Origin: Amycolatopsis sp. NBC_01480
GTDB taxonomy: Bacteria; Actinomycetota; Actinomycetes; Mycobacteriales; Pseudonocardiaceae
Direction: 5' to 3'
DNA length: 64,000 nt
Assembly (NCBI RefSeq): GCF_036227205.1
Contig: NZ_CP109442.1
Location: 7,998,001 to 8,062,000, forward strand
Shown here: piece after piece, positions 35,105 through 43,839 of the stretch
Numbering within the stretch: the stretch's first letter is position 1
How the letters are laid out: each line of letters begins with the position of its first letter
Made by a program: the position numbers and the translations under genes
Notes under the pieces: model-generated
The model's database searches: none
The model's input: the letters and a program-made list of their open reading frames with translations, nothing else
Told to the model about the DNA's origin: nothing

Positions 35105-37405
35105 GTGCCTGTGTGTCCACAAAGTACCACTCTCGACAACGACTTGACCAGTTTCATCGGGCGCCGCAAGGAGATCGCGGAACTCAAGATCGTGCTCTCC
35201 TCGACGAGGCTGGTCACCCTCGTCGGGGTGGGCGGGGTGGGCAAGACCCGCCTCGCGCGGCGGGTCGGGCAGGGACTGGCCAAGGGCTTCGCGCACGGTG
35301 CGTGGTTCGTCGACCTGGCAAGAGCATCCGAGCCCGCACTGGTCGCGAATGTGATCGCGGAAGCGCTCGGCGTTCCGGACCAGTCCGCGCTCTCGCCCGA
35401 AGCCGCTCTCGCCGAGTACCTGGCCGACCGGGAATTGCTGCTGATACTGGACAATTGCGAGCACCTGCTGCAAGCGTGCGCGGCGCTCGTCAGTGACCTG
35501 CTGCGTTCGGCCGGAGGGGTTGTCGTACTGGCCACCAGCCGCGAGCCGCTCGGGGTGCTCGGCGAGCACAGCTGGCCGGTACCGCCGATGTCGATGCCGG
35601 ATCTGGCGAATGTGGCCCCGGCCCGTGGCGGTTACGTTTATGGCTACGAGGCGCTGGAGCTACTGGAAGAACGGGCCAGGACGGTACGCCCCGAGTTCAG
35701 CATCGGGCCGGTTTCCCGGGCCGTGGCCGCACAGCTGTGCCGGCGGCTCGACGGTCTGCCCTTGGCCATCGAGCTGGCCGCGGTACGCCTGCGGGCGCTC
35801 TCGCTGGAGCAGATCGTCGCTCGCCTGGAGGACCGGTATCGCTTGCTGAGTACAGGAAACCGTGGTGGGCCGGCCCGGCACCAGACCCTGCGCGCGGCAG
35901 TGGACTGGAGCTTCGACCTGTGTTCCGAGAAGGAGCGCAGCCTGTGGTCGCGGCTGTCGGTGTTCGCCGGCTCCTTCGCCCTGCCGGACGCGGAGGAGGT
36001 GTGCGCCGGCGGAGAGATCGAGCGGGCGGACGTTTTCGAAATACTGTCGGGCCTGGTCGAGAAGTCGATCGTGCTTTGTGAGGGCGCGGACGAGAACTCC
36101 CGGTACCGCTTGCTGGAGACCATCAAGGCGTATGGCCACGAACGGCTCGTGGCGGCGGGTGAGGACGTCGCGCTGAGCCGCCGGCACCGCGACTACTACC
36201 TGGAACTGGCGGAGCGCAGCGAGGACGGCTGGTTCGGCCGGGACCAGGTGCTCTGGTGCGTGCGGCTGCAGAACGCGCAAGCCAATTTCTGGGCCGCGCT
36301 GGACTTCTGCCTGGCGACGCCGGGGGAGTCCGCGACCGGTCTGCGGATGAGCGGCGCCCTCGTCTTCTTCTGGAATGCCTGTGGTCATCTCAAGGATGGC
36401 CGTTATTGGCTCGGCAGGGTGCTGGAGGGCTCCGCCGAGCCGTCGCCGGAACGGGTCAAAGCGTTGTGGGTCAACGGATACGTGGCCATGACCCAAGGGG
36501 ACAACACGGCGGCGATGGCGAGCTTCGCGGACTGTCTCGCCCTGGCTGCCCAGCTGAACGACGCCACGGCCCGCGCGTACTGCCAGCAGTTCCGTGGCTC
36601 GGCGGAGCAGTTCAAGGGCAACCTGGAAGAGGCCGAGGTGCTGCTGGAGGAGGCGGTCCGGTCCCATCGCCACCGCGGGGTGGTGAACTCGCTGACGGTG
36701 CTCGCGACGGCGCAGCTCGGATTCGTGTCCTGCCTGGTCGGCAAGGCGGACCGGGCGCTCGAGCTCTGCGACGAAAGCTGTGCGGTGAGTGAGGCGCACG
36801 GTGAGCTCTGGGCGTTGTCCTGGGCGCACTGGGTGCGTGGCCTGGCGTACTGGACGCTGGCCCGGTTCGAACCGGCGGCGGTCGCGCTGGGCGATTCGCT
36901 GCGGGCCAAGCACGCGCTGGACGACCGGCTCGGCATGTCGGCCTGTGTGGAGCTGCTGGCGTGGACCGCCTGCGAGGCGGGCGCTTCCCGGCGGGCGGCC
37001 CAGCTGCTCGGTGCGGCCAAAGCCTTGTGGGCCTCGATCGGGCATCCGCTGTTCGGCTCGGTGGAGCTGCTGGACATCCACGACGGGTACCTGGAGCGCC
37101 TGCAGTCGGCACTGGGGGTCAAGGCGTTCGGTCAGTGCCACGAACTGGGCGAGCAGATGTCGGTGGCGGACGTGCTGTCGTTCGCCTGCGATGAGGCCGG
37201 GCCGGCGCCGGACGATGAACCACGGCTGACCCGCCGGGAGAAGCAGGTCGCCGAGCTGATCGCCGAAGGGTTGACGAACAAGCAGATCGCCACCCGGCTG
37301 GTGATCTCCCAGCGCACCGCGGAAGGGCACGTGGAGCACGTGCTGGCGAAGCTGTCCTTCCAGTCGCGGGCGCAGGTGGCCGCGTGGATCGCCGCGCGGG
37401 CGTAG
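35105..37405 (+). CDS. LuxR-family regulator with N-terminal NTPase domain
   Basis: A 766-residue regulator. The P-loop GVGGVGKTRLA (about 40-50) and Walker B LLLILDNCEHLL place an NB-ARC/AfsR-type ATPase first. A long helical TPR-like middle follows, then a C-terminal LuxR helix-turn-helix (about 705-765: LTRREKQVAELIAEGLTNKQ with RLVISQRTAEGHVEHVLAKL). Starts at GTG 35105; a TAGAAT box at 35059-35064 could be its -10 element. It lies just downstream of the MCE operon on the same strand and may control it, but the signal it senses is unknown. Confidence 0.88.
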   Translation: MPVCPQSTTLDNDLTSFIGRRKEIAELKIVLSSTRLVTLVGVGGVGKTRLARRVGQGLAKGFAHGAWFVDLARASEPALVANVIAEALGVPDQSALSPEAALAEYLADRELLLILDNCEHLLQACAALVSDLLRSAGGVVVLATSREPLGVLGEHSWPVPPMSMPDLANVAPARGGYVYGYEALELLEERARTVRPEFSIGPVSRAVAAQLCRRLDGLPLAIELAAVRLRALSLEQIVARLEDRYRLLSTGNRGGPARHQTLRAAVDWSFDLCSEKERSLWSRLSVFAGSFALPDAEEVCAGGEIERADVFEILSGLVEKSIVLCEGADENSRYRLLETIKAYGHERLVAAGEDVALSRRHRDYYLELAERSEDGWFGRDQVLWCVRLQNAQANFWAALDFCLATPGESATGLRMSGALVFFWNACGHLKDGRYWLGRVLEGSAEPSPERVKALWVNGYVAMTQGDNTAAMASFADCLALAAQLNDATARAYCQQFRGSAEQFKGNLEEAEVLLEEAVRSHRHRGVVNSLTVLATAQLGFVSCLVGKADRALELCDESCAVSEAHGELWALSWAHWVRGLAYWTLARFEPAAVALGDSLRAKHALDDRLGMSACVELLAWTACEAGASRRAAQLLGAAKALWASIGHPLFGSVELLDIHDGYLERLQSALGVKAFGQCHELGEQMSVADVLSFACDEAGPAPDDEPRLTRREKQVAELIAEGLTNKQIATRLVISQRTAEGHVEHVLAKLSFQSRAQVAAWIAARA

Positions 37406-37424
37406 CCACCGGCCGCGGGCTGCC

Positions 37425-37816
37425 TCAGTCGTCGCGGACCGTTTCGGCGATGAGACGGTCGACTTCGGTGGGCGGCGGGTAGCCGGGGCCGTCCGTGCGA
37501 TCGGTGCGGACGAGGATGTCGACGAGGCCGTCGGCCAGGCCGGTGATCACCGTCGCGGGTGTTTTGATCGCGAGGCTGTGCTGGACCGAGACCAGGCCGT
37601 GGAGCCCGGTCCACAGGGTGTGGGCCGCGCGATCCCGGTCGCGAGGGCGACCCGCACCGTTCGCCCCTGCTCGTGGATTTCGTCGACGACGGCGTCGGCG
37701 AGTGGATCGGCGGTGGTCAGCGCCCAGGCCATCAGGTCCGCGCGGTCCGCGCCAAACTGGGCTGCCACTGTCGATCGCCTGCTGCGTTGCGCGGGCCAGT
37801 TGGGTTCGGTGCTCAT
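37425..37816 (-). pseudogene. TetR-family regulator remnant (HTH lost, frameshifted)
   Basis: In two frames this stretch encodes the ligand-binding C-terminal half of a TetR regulator: first AQFGADRADLMAWALTTADP and VVDEIHEQGRTVR, then after a shift near 37640-37660 HTLWTGLHGLVSVQHSLAIK and ITGLADGLVDILVRTDR. The DNA-binding helix-turn-helix is missing; only an unrelated ~18-residue stub precedes the domain. It is therefore not a working regulator. It lies at the downstream end of the carotenoid/monooxygenase operon. Confidence 0.75.
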
Positions 37817-37837
37817 GGGTCGCTCCGTTTCCGTGGG

Positions 37838-38674
37838 TCAGGCTGGTTCGTCGTGGTGGCGCTGGGCGATGCGCAGCAGGGCCAGCAGTGCGAGGAAGAA
37901 CATCCCGTAGACGGTGAGCAATGCCGATGTTTCGTAGATGTCCCCGGTGTGCCAGGTCTTGCCGGCGGCGTCGGTGACGGTGGTGTCCTCGCCGGTGAGG
38001 AACTTGGTGAAGAACGAGAGCGTCGTTGCCGCGTAAGGCAGTACTGCTTGCAGGTCACTGCCGGTGGTGCCGGCCGGATGCGGGCCGCGGCGGCGCAGGT
38101 AAAGGGCGAAGACCTGCATGAACAGGTAAACGGTGAAGGTCCAGCCGAGGAAGTTGACCAGCGGCACGCCGAAGAACCCGCCGCCGTTCTCCCAGATCCA
38201 GGTCTGGCGGATGGTCGAGGTGGCGGGGTCGAGGGCCAGGTCCCAGGCGGTCATGGCGAACGCGCCGATGACCGGGGTGCCGATGGTGGTCAACCAGGGC
38301 GTGCCGCGGCGCACGTCGCCGAGCAGCACGGTGGCCACGATCCACGCGAGGTAGCCGGTGGCCAGGTAGGCCGGGCCGATGAACCACGGCACCTGGAAGA
38401 TCTTGCCGCCGCCGGTGTAGTGGTAGTGGCCGAACGGGAAACCGGTGCCGATGCTGAGGTTTTCGAGGATGTTGCTGATCACGAGGCCCGCGGCCACGAA
38501 GACGCCGACGGCGCGCCAGCCGTAGCGCCGTGCTCCGTGCACGAGCGCGAACCCGACCTGCACCACGATCAGGGGCAGCTTGACGCCGGGAACGAAGGCC
38601 GAAAGGACCAGCCCGAGCAGGACCACGGCGGTGAGGGCCCACAAGGCCTTGCCGGATCGGGAGGTGGTGGACAT
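37838..38674 (-). CDS. Carotenoid biosynthesis membrane protein (CruF/DUF422-like)
   Basis: A 278-residue protein with about seven membrane helices. Conserved pieces such as NILENLSIGTGFPFGHYHYT, PWFIGPAYLATGYLAW, MTAWDLALDPATS, IWENGGGFFGVPLVNFLGW belong to the CruF-type carotenoid 1,2-hydratase family (Caroten_synth). No crt genes are near, so the substrate might be another isoprenoid. ATG 38674; 26 bases downstream of the monooxygenase gene in the same direction. Confidence 0.85.
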   Translation of the reverse strand: MSTTSRSGKALWALTAVVLLGLVLSAFVPGVKLPLIVVQVGFALVHGARRYGWRAVGVFVAAGLVISNILENLSIGTGFPFGHYHYTGGGKIFQVPWFIGPAYLATGYLAWIVATVLLGDVRRGTPWLTTIGTPVIGAFAMTAWDLALDPATSTIRQTWIWENGGGFFGVPLVNFLGWTFTVYLFMQVFALYLRRRGPHPAGTTGSDLQAVLPYAATTLSFFTKFLTGEDTTVTDAAGKTWHTGDIYETSALLTVYGMFFLALLALLRIAQRHHDEPA

Positions 38675-38700
38675 GCGGTGGCTCCAGTTTCCGGAGTGGG

Positions 38701-40200
38701 TCAGGCGGCGAAGGCTTTGGCCGCGGCGTCGAAAGCCGCGATCCAGTCGGCCGTGATGACGGTGGCGAGGTATCCGTCCGGCCGGATCAGGACCAGGGTG
38801 TCGCCGGTGATGCCGTAGGTTTCGGCGACCAGCCCGGTGGTGTCGGCGAGGTCGCCGCCCTGTCCTTTGTGGACGGCGTAGCGGCGTAGCCCGGCGCCGT
38901 CGTCCGGCCACTTCAGGTCGGGGAGCGCGCTGATGGCGTCGGGACCGAAGGCCAGCAAGGTGAACTGCGGTCCCTGGTAGACGTCGAACAGCCGCTGGAA
39001 CCCGGACCCGGCGCACGGCGCGTCCGGTGCCCGGTCGCCTGCTCGCAGTGTCTTGGTGGCCGCACCGTCGGCGGGGGCGAGCGGGCCGCCGTGGTAGGAG
39101 AGCCCGATCTGCCGTTCCTCGTCTCCGCGCTTCAGACTGGAGAGGCGTTGTTTCTCGAGCCCGGCATACAGTTCGGTGGACTTGCCGAGCACTCGTGCGG
39201 CGACCGGCTGCCTTTCGGTTTCGTAGCTGTCGAGCAGGGAGTCCGGTGCGCCGGCGAGGACCTGGCCGAGCTTCCAGCCGAGGTTGTAGGCGTCCTGCAC
39301 ACCGGTGTTGAGTCCTTGCGCGCCGGCCGGGGTGTGCACGTGGGCGGCGTCGCCCGCCACGAAGACGCGGCCGGCCCGGTAGTGCTCGACGATCCGGATG
39401 TTCGGCCGGAACACCGAGGTCCAGGTGACGTCGTGGAGCCGCCGGCCGGTGGCCGCGTGGAATCGGGCCGCCACCGCGGTTTCGCCGGTCTCCGGGGTCT
39501 CGTCCGGCTTCAGTTTGATCATCAGCTGGAACTGGTCGGAGTGGGGGAGCGGGCAGGCCCCGACGAACTTGCCGCCGGTGCCGGGCCAGACGTGCCACCG
39601 GTTGCGGGCGAGCCCGTCGATCGTGGCGTCGACGATGAGCGTCCGGTCGGACTGGTCGGTGTCCCCGGCGAACTTGAGCCCGGCGGCTTTGCGGACGGTG
39701 CTCCCGCCGCCGTCGGCGCCCACGAGGTACTTGCTGCGCACCCGTTCGCCCGAGGAGAGCGTGGCTGTCACGCCGTCGTCGTCCTGCTCGAAGCCGTCCA
39801 GTCCGACACCGAACTCGATGCGCAGGCCGAGGCGGTCGAGCAGGCGGTGCAGGATGGCGTCGGTGCGGGACTGCGGCAGCAGCAGGATGTTCGGGTACGG
39901 CACGGCCGGCGTCGGCCGGTGCTGCCGCTGCATCCGCCACGGCACGGTGATCGGCCCGAGGTGGATGCCCATGAGCGGGTAGGTGCCGCCCTCCGCGTGG
40001 GCCTCGTCCAGCACGCCGAGGTCCTCGAAGACCTCTTGGGTGCGGGGCTGGACTCCCTTGGCGCGTGATCCTTCGAACGCGTGCGGCGCCTTGTCGATCA
40101 GCCGGACGCGAAGGCCTCGCCGCAGCAGATCGGCGGCGAGCGTGGAGCCGACCGGGCCGGCTCCGACGACCAGGACGTCGAGGTCGTGCGGTTCAGTCAT
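38701..40200 (-). CDS. FAD-dependent aromatic monooxygenase (PheA/TfdB/MhpA type)
   Basis: A 499-residue group-A flavoprotein hydroxylase: Rossmann motif VVGAGPVGSTLAADLLRRG at residues 11-29, DG motif YLVGADGGGSTVRKAAG near 160 and GD motif VFVAGDAAHVHTPAGAQGLN near 285. A C-terminal thioredoxin-like domain covers about 380-499. It would hydroxylate a phenolic or polyketide substrate using NAD(P)H. Its start overlaps the stop of the upstream hydrolase gene. With two alpha/beta hydrolases it may form a small ring-hydroxylation and cleavage unit, though no dioxygenase is present. Confidence 0.88.
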   Translation of the reverse strand: MTEPHDLDVLVVGAGPVGSTLAADLLRRGLRVRLIDKAPHAFEGSRAKGVQPRTQEVFEDLGVLDEAHAEGGTYPLMGIHLGPITVPWRMQRQHRPTPAVPYPNILLLPQSRTDAILHRLLDRLGLRIEFGVGLDGFEQDDDGVTATLSSGERVRSKYLVGADGGGSTVRKAAGLKFAGDTDQSDRTLIVDATIDGLARNRWHVWPGTGGKFVGACPLPHSDQFQLMIKLKPDETPETGETAVAARFHAATGRRLHDVTWTSVFRPNIRIVEHYRAGRVFVAGDAAHVHTPAGAQGLNTGVQDAYNLGWKLGQVLAGAPDSLLDSYETERQPVAARVLGKSTELYAGLEKQRLSSLKRGDEERQIGLSYHGGPLAPADGAATKTLRAGDRAPDAPCAGSGFQRLFDVYQGPQFTLLAFGPDAISALPDLKWPDDGAGLRRYAVHKGQGGDLADTTGLVAETYGITGDTLVLIRPDGYLATVITADWIAAFDAAAKAFAA

Positions 40201-41102
40201 GTCAGTCGACCTCCGGTGGTTTGCTGGACGAAGGTGGTGAGCAGGCGCGCTGTGCCGTGGGGGTCCTCGAACGGGACCATGTGCCCGCAGCCGGCGATCA
40301 CGTGGCACTCGTCGGGACGCAGAAGGTCCCGGACGGTGCCGAGATGCTCGATCGGGGTGACTTGATCGTGCCGGCCCCACAACACCATCGTGGGAATGGG
40401 CAACCGGCCGGCCCGCCGGTAGAGCTCGTGCCGCGCGGCGAGCGGGAAGTCCCTGAGCGTGGACAGGAGCGCGTGGATCGAACCGTGGAAACGGTACGGC
40501 TCGCCGACGAGACGAACGAGCCGATCAGCGTCGTCGCTTGACCGGACGTTGTGCGCGAGGTGCTTGCCCAGCGCGCGGCGCCCGAAGAACGTGCCCAGCA
40601 GCCGGGCCGGCGGATCGATGGACAGCAGGCGAGTGACGAGCCGGCTCGGCTCGGTCAGGCCCGCCGGGCCGATCAAGGTCATCGAGCTGGGCGTGACGGC
40701 GCTATCCCTTGTCGCGTAAGCCATCGCGAGAAGACCGCCCATCGACGTCCCCACCAGGTGGAGCGGCTCCGGCGCCCCGACCGCGGCTACGAGTTCGTCG
40801 AGCTGGCGGAGGAACAGGGCCTGGTCGTAGGGGCCTTCGACCCGGTCGGACCACCCGCGGCCGTAGGCGCTGTAGGCCAGGGTGCGCAGGCCTCCTGCGT
40901 GCAGGTCGGCGGCGACCTCGTCCCAGTAGCCGAGCGGGATCGTGATCCCGGGGACCAGCAGCACGAGCGGGCCGTCGCCGGGCCCGGCGAGTTCGTAGTG
41001 CGTCACCCCGCCGGAGAGCGTGACGAACGATCCCCGTGCCGCCGCCCGAGCGTCGTCGTCCAGGATCCGATCTTCGCCCTTGGCGGCGTAGACGCGGATC
41101 AT
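40197..41102 (-). CDS. Alpha/beta hydrolase
   Basis: A 301-residue hydrolase with nucleophile elbow GTSMGG (Ser near 118), acid Asp in LWGRHDQVTP and His in GCGHMVPFEDP; the oxyanion region is VPGITIPLGYWD. No signal peptide. Overlaps both neighbours by four bases, so it is co-translated with the monooxygenase and a second hydrolase. Substrate unknown; a C-C or ester bond of the monooxygenase product is plausible. Confidence 0.88.
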   Translation of the reverse strand: MIRVYAAKGEDRILDDDARAAARGSFVTLSGGVTHYELAGPGDGPLVLLVPGITIPLGYWDEVAADLHAGGLRTLAYSAYGRGWSDRVEGPYDQALFLRQLDELVAAVGAPEPLHLVGTSMGGLLAMAYATRDSAVTPSSMTLIGPAGLTEPSRLVTRLLSIDPPARLLGTFFGRRALGKHLAHNVRSSDDADRLVRLVGEPYRFHGSIHALLSTLRDFPLAARHELYRRAGRLPIPTMVLWGRHDQVTPIEHLGTVRDLLRPDECHVIAGCGHMVPFEDPHGTARLLTTFVQQTTGGRLT

Positions 41103-41905
41103 TGTGCGCTGCCGAGGAACTCGAGAGTGGCTTCGGCGACCGCGGCCGGTGCTTCCTCCGGCATCAGGTGGCCGACATCGGGCAGCACGATCTCCCGGCT
41201 GTCCGGGATGTCCCTGGCGAAGTGCTGGCCGTCGATCCGATCACCGCGCAGGATCAGGGTGGGCACGCGCAGCCGGCGCAGTTCCGTCGAGTTGTCGGCC
41301 TGCGTGGTGTTCGCGAAGTCGACGAAGGCGGCCCGGTTTTCCGGACGGCTCATCAACGTGAAGGTCCGGTCGATCATGCCCTCGGACACGGTGAACCCGG
41401 GGCCGACCGCGCCGCGCAGGTTGCGCGCGACGACGCTCCGGGAGCCGCCGCGGCGCACGAGTGGCCGGGTGAGCGGGTTGCGGGCGAGCCGGATCGCGGC
41501 AGGCAGTGACTTGCCGGGATAACCGGTCGCGTTCAGCAGCACCAGGCGCCGTACCCGCTCGGGAAAGGCGAGCGCGAAGTTCCACGCGATGTTCCCGCCG
41601 AGCGAGTTCCCGGCCACGGTGCACTCCGGCACGGCCTGCCCGTCGAGGAACCGGGCGAGGAAAGCGACGTAGGACTCGATGCGGTAGTCGCGGTCCGGCT
41701 GGGGATCACTCAGCCCGAACCCGGGCAGGTCCAGCCGGATCACCTCGCAGGCCGGGCTCAGCCGGGCAGCGACCTCGTCGAACGTGTCCAGCGAGGAGCC
41801 CGAGCCGTGCAGCAGCAGGACCGGCGGCCCCTGGCCCTCCCGCACGACGCGCACGCGCATCCCGTCGACCGACACGAAGGTCGATCCTTCCGTGAGATTG
41901 TCCAC
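41099..41905 (-). CDS. Alpha/beta hydrolase
   Basis: A 268-residue hydrolase of the MhpC-like kind: oxyanion LLHGSGSSLDTFDE, nucleophile GNSLGG (Ser near 105), Asp in RGDRIDGQHF and His in PDVGHLMPEEAP. First gene of the reverse operon; start is GTG 41905. It shares only the general fold with its neighbour, so this is not a recent duplication. Faces a TetR gene, which probably controls it. Confidence 0.88.
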   Translation of the reverse strand: MDNLTEGSTFVSVDGMRVRVVREGQGPPVLLLHGSGSSLDTFDEVAARLSPACEVIRLDLPGFGLSDPQPDRDYRIESYVAFLARFLDGQAVPECTVAGNSLGGNIAWNFALAFPERVRRLVLLNATGYPGKSLPAAIRLARNPLTRPLVRRGGSRSVVARNLRGAVGPGFTVSEGMIDRTFTLMSRPENRAAFVDFANTTQADNSTELRRLRVPTLILRGDRIDGQHFARDIPDSREIVLPDVGHLMPEEAPAAVAEATLEFLGSAQ

Positions 41906-41927
41906 GGCGCTCCCCTCCCCGGATATC

Positions 41928-41942
41928 GGCTACGATGTAGCC
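41928..41942. promoter_or_regulatory. Operator candidate GGCTACGATGTAGCC
   Basis: A perfect 6-3-6 palindrome in the 112-base gap between the hydrolase operon and the divergent TetR gene, 23 bases from the hydrolase start. A further GTAGCC half-site lies at 41962-41967. This fits repression of both directions by the adjacent TetR protein. Confidence 0.55.
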
Positions 41943-42017
41943 AGAACGTTTCGGCGACAGCGTAGCCGTATTTATCCGGGCTGGCCAACCGGGCTGATCG
42001 ACGGGTGAGGCAAGGTG

Positions 42018-42749
42018 ATGGCTGTGAGTGAGAGAGATCCCCGGCCGGGGAGCCCGCACTGGTGGCAGAACCGCCCGCGTCAGGACAAGGGCGCGGAGCA
42101 GGGGCCGGGACGCCCCTCGATGCCGCGCGAGCGGGTCATCGCCGCGGCCGTCGCCCTGGTGGACGAGGTGGGACCGGGGGAGTTCAGCATGCGGCTGCTG
42201 GCGCAGCGGCTGGGCTCGAGCACCGCCACGCTGTACCGGCACTTCGCCGGCAAGGACGAGATCTTCGTCCACGTCGTGGAGCACGTACTCGGCGAGATAC
42301 CCCGCCACGTCCCGCGCCTGGCGGCCACCGCGACGTGGCAGGAACGGCTCGTCGCCAGCGCAACGGCGTTGTTTTTCACGCTGAAAGACCACCCGAAAGT
42401 GGCGGCGCTCTTCGGTGATCAGGTTCCGCTCGGGCCCCGTGCCCTGGCCGGCCGGGAGGCCGCGATCGGCATCCTGCTCGCCGGCGGGTTTTCCGCCGCC
42501 GCGGCGGCCAGGGCGTACGCCGCTATCGGCCATTACGTCGTCGGCTTCGCGGTCCAGCTACGTGCCGGCGGTATGTCCGACGAGGCGGAGAACCAGGACA
42601 TCCGCGAGTTCTGCGGCGCGCTTGATCCCGAGCGCTATCCCGCCACTGTGACCGCGGCCCCGTACCTGCCGATCTCGCTGCCCGACGAGTTCCGGTTCGG
42701 GCTCCAGCTCATCGTCGACGGACTGGCCAACCACCTGGCCCGACCGTGA
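42018..42749 (+). CDS. TetR-family transcriptional regulator
   Basis: A 243-residue regulator. After a ~35-residue basic leader, the helix-turn-helix domain reads RVIAAAVALVDEVGPGEFSM and LAQRLGSSTATLYRHFAGKD; the rest is an all-helical ligand domain with the C-terminal arm ISLPDEFRFGLQLIVDGL. ATG 42018 or the GTG three bases earlier. It is divergent from the hydrolase/monooxygenase operon with a palindrome between, so it is likely the local repressor. Confidence 0.9.
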   Translation: MAVSERDPRPGSPHWWQNRPRQDKGAEQGPGRPSMPRERVIAAAVALVDEVGPGEFSMRLLAQRLGSSTATLYRHFAGKDEIFVHVVEHVLGEIPRHVPRLAATATWQERLVASATALFFTLKDHPKVAALFGDQVPLGPRALAGREAAIGILLAGGFSAAAAARAYAAIGHYVVGFAVQLRAGGMSDEAENQDIREFCGALDPERYPATVTAAPYLPISLPDEFRFGLQLIVDGLANHLARP

Positions 42750-43403
42750 GACCGGGCGCCTCACGTAGTAGAGAAGCCGCTCAGCTTGCTCCGTGGTCAG
42801 CCGGATCGACAGCGCTGCAAGGACTTTGAGCGCCTCCGCAGCCAATGACGGAGGAAAGATTCCGGTGTCTCTCAGCTCACCAGCGCGCTGGCGCCGCAGC
42901 ACGTCGAATGCCGTTTCGACGACTTCGCTGACGTGGTCATTCGGGACGAGGCCAGCTTGGACTGCGAGCACACGGAAGGCAGTGGCCGGAACCAAGTACG
43001 CCGGCGCTGTCAAGTGGACACGTACATCCAGGGTCCGGTTGCCGACGCCTGTCGCTACACCTTCCGCTGCCCTGGCCGCGCAGAACGACCGGGCCCATGC
43101 AGTCAGGCGGTGGGCTTGATCGCCGGCACGCCGAGCCGTCCCATGGACGAGGCCACGGACGTGTTGAGTACGTTCAGCACCCGCAGCGAACGGTCGTTGT
43201 CGGCTACTACACCGGTGCTGCGGAAAGGCAATCGCTGGAAGCGGTCGCGCAGGAGAGAGCCGCGACGCGCTCATTGCGGGCACGGAGCCGGTCGCGCCCA
43301 GCGCGGTCTGCAACACGGCGGCCCTCGCGAGAGTGCTGTGCGCGACGTGCTCAGGTCACCGATGCCCGACTTTCCCGGAGCCCCCGGCCGCCGCCGTGTC
43401 CTG
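42750..43403 (+). other. Poorly coding patch with a possible gene fragment on the minus strand
   Basis: No complete gene is visible in these 650 bases. On the minus strand about 43135-42753 one open frame reads as a helical protein (pieces: VHLTAPAYLVPATAFRVLAV, NDHVSEVVETAFDVLRRQ, IRLTTEQAERLLYYVR), but it runs into the TetR gene without a sensible stop and has no clear start. Codon choice is less GC-biased than in neighbours, so this may be the remnant of a transferred gene. The part from 43140 to 43403 shows nothing I can interpret. Confidence 0.4.
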
Positions 43404-43772
43404 TCACGGCCACGCGCCGGGACGACCAAGGCGCTTGCGGACCGCCTTGCCGGTGCCCGGGGGAAAACCGTGCCGGGTGAGCCGGACCTCGGCCAGCTCG
43501 TCGGCACTGGGCACGGTGAGGAAAAGGGTGAGCAGGAGGCTCAGCAGGAGCGCCGCCAGCACCATCGGCACCGGTATCGGGGTGAAGAACGTGAGCACGA
43601 GGAACGCCGCGACGAGCCAGGGCAGCGCTTCGGCGAGGATTCGCAGAGTGAATCGCAGCCGCCACGTTTTCGCGGTGGCGTCGTGCAGTACCCATTCACG
43701 GTAACGAGGAGGAAGGCGACCGCCGTAGACGTACTGCAGCCACCGGAAAGGGCCCGGGCGTTTGCGCTCCAC
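43404..43772 (-). CDS. DUF5313-like small membrane protein
   Basis: A 122-residue protein opening with a soluble part RWLQYVYGGRLPPRYREWVL, typical of the actinobacterial DUF5313 family, followed by two membrane helices (about 50-90) and a cytoplasmic tail. Start is GTG 43772. Function unknown. It stands alone, 67 bases downstream of the glycosyltransferase gene on the same strand. Confidence 0.7.
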   Translation of the reverse strand: MERKRPGPFRWLQYVYGGRLPPRYREWVLHDATAKTWRLRFTLRILAEALPWLVAAFLVLTFFTPIPVPMVLAALLLSLLLTLFLTVPSADELAEVRLTRHGFPPGTGKAVRKRLGRPGAWP

Positions 43773-43839
43773 GGGGGGTGGGTGCCCGGTCGGCGGCCGC
43801 TGAAACCGTCACCTTTTCACCGCTGCAACCGGCACTCGA

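Noticed and set aside
43097..43480. Plus-strand frames in the patch before the DUF5313 gene
   Set aside because: Compositionally random Arg/Ser-rich translations that overlap the real minus-strand gene.
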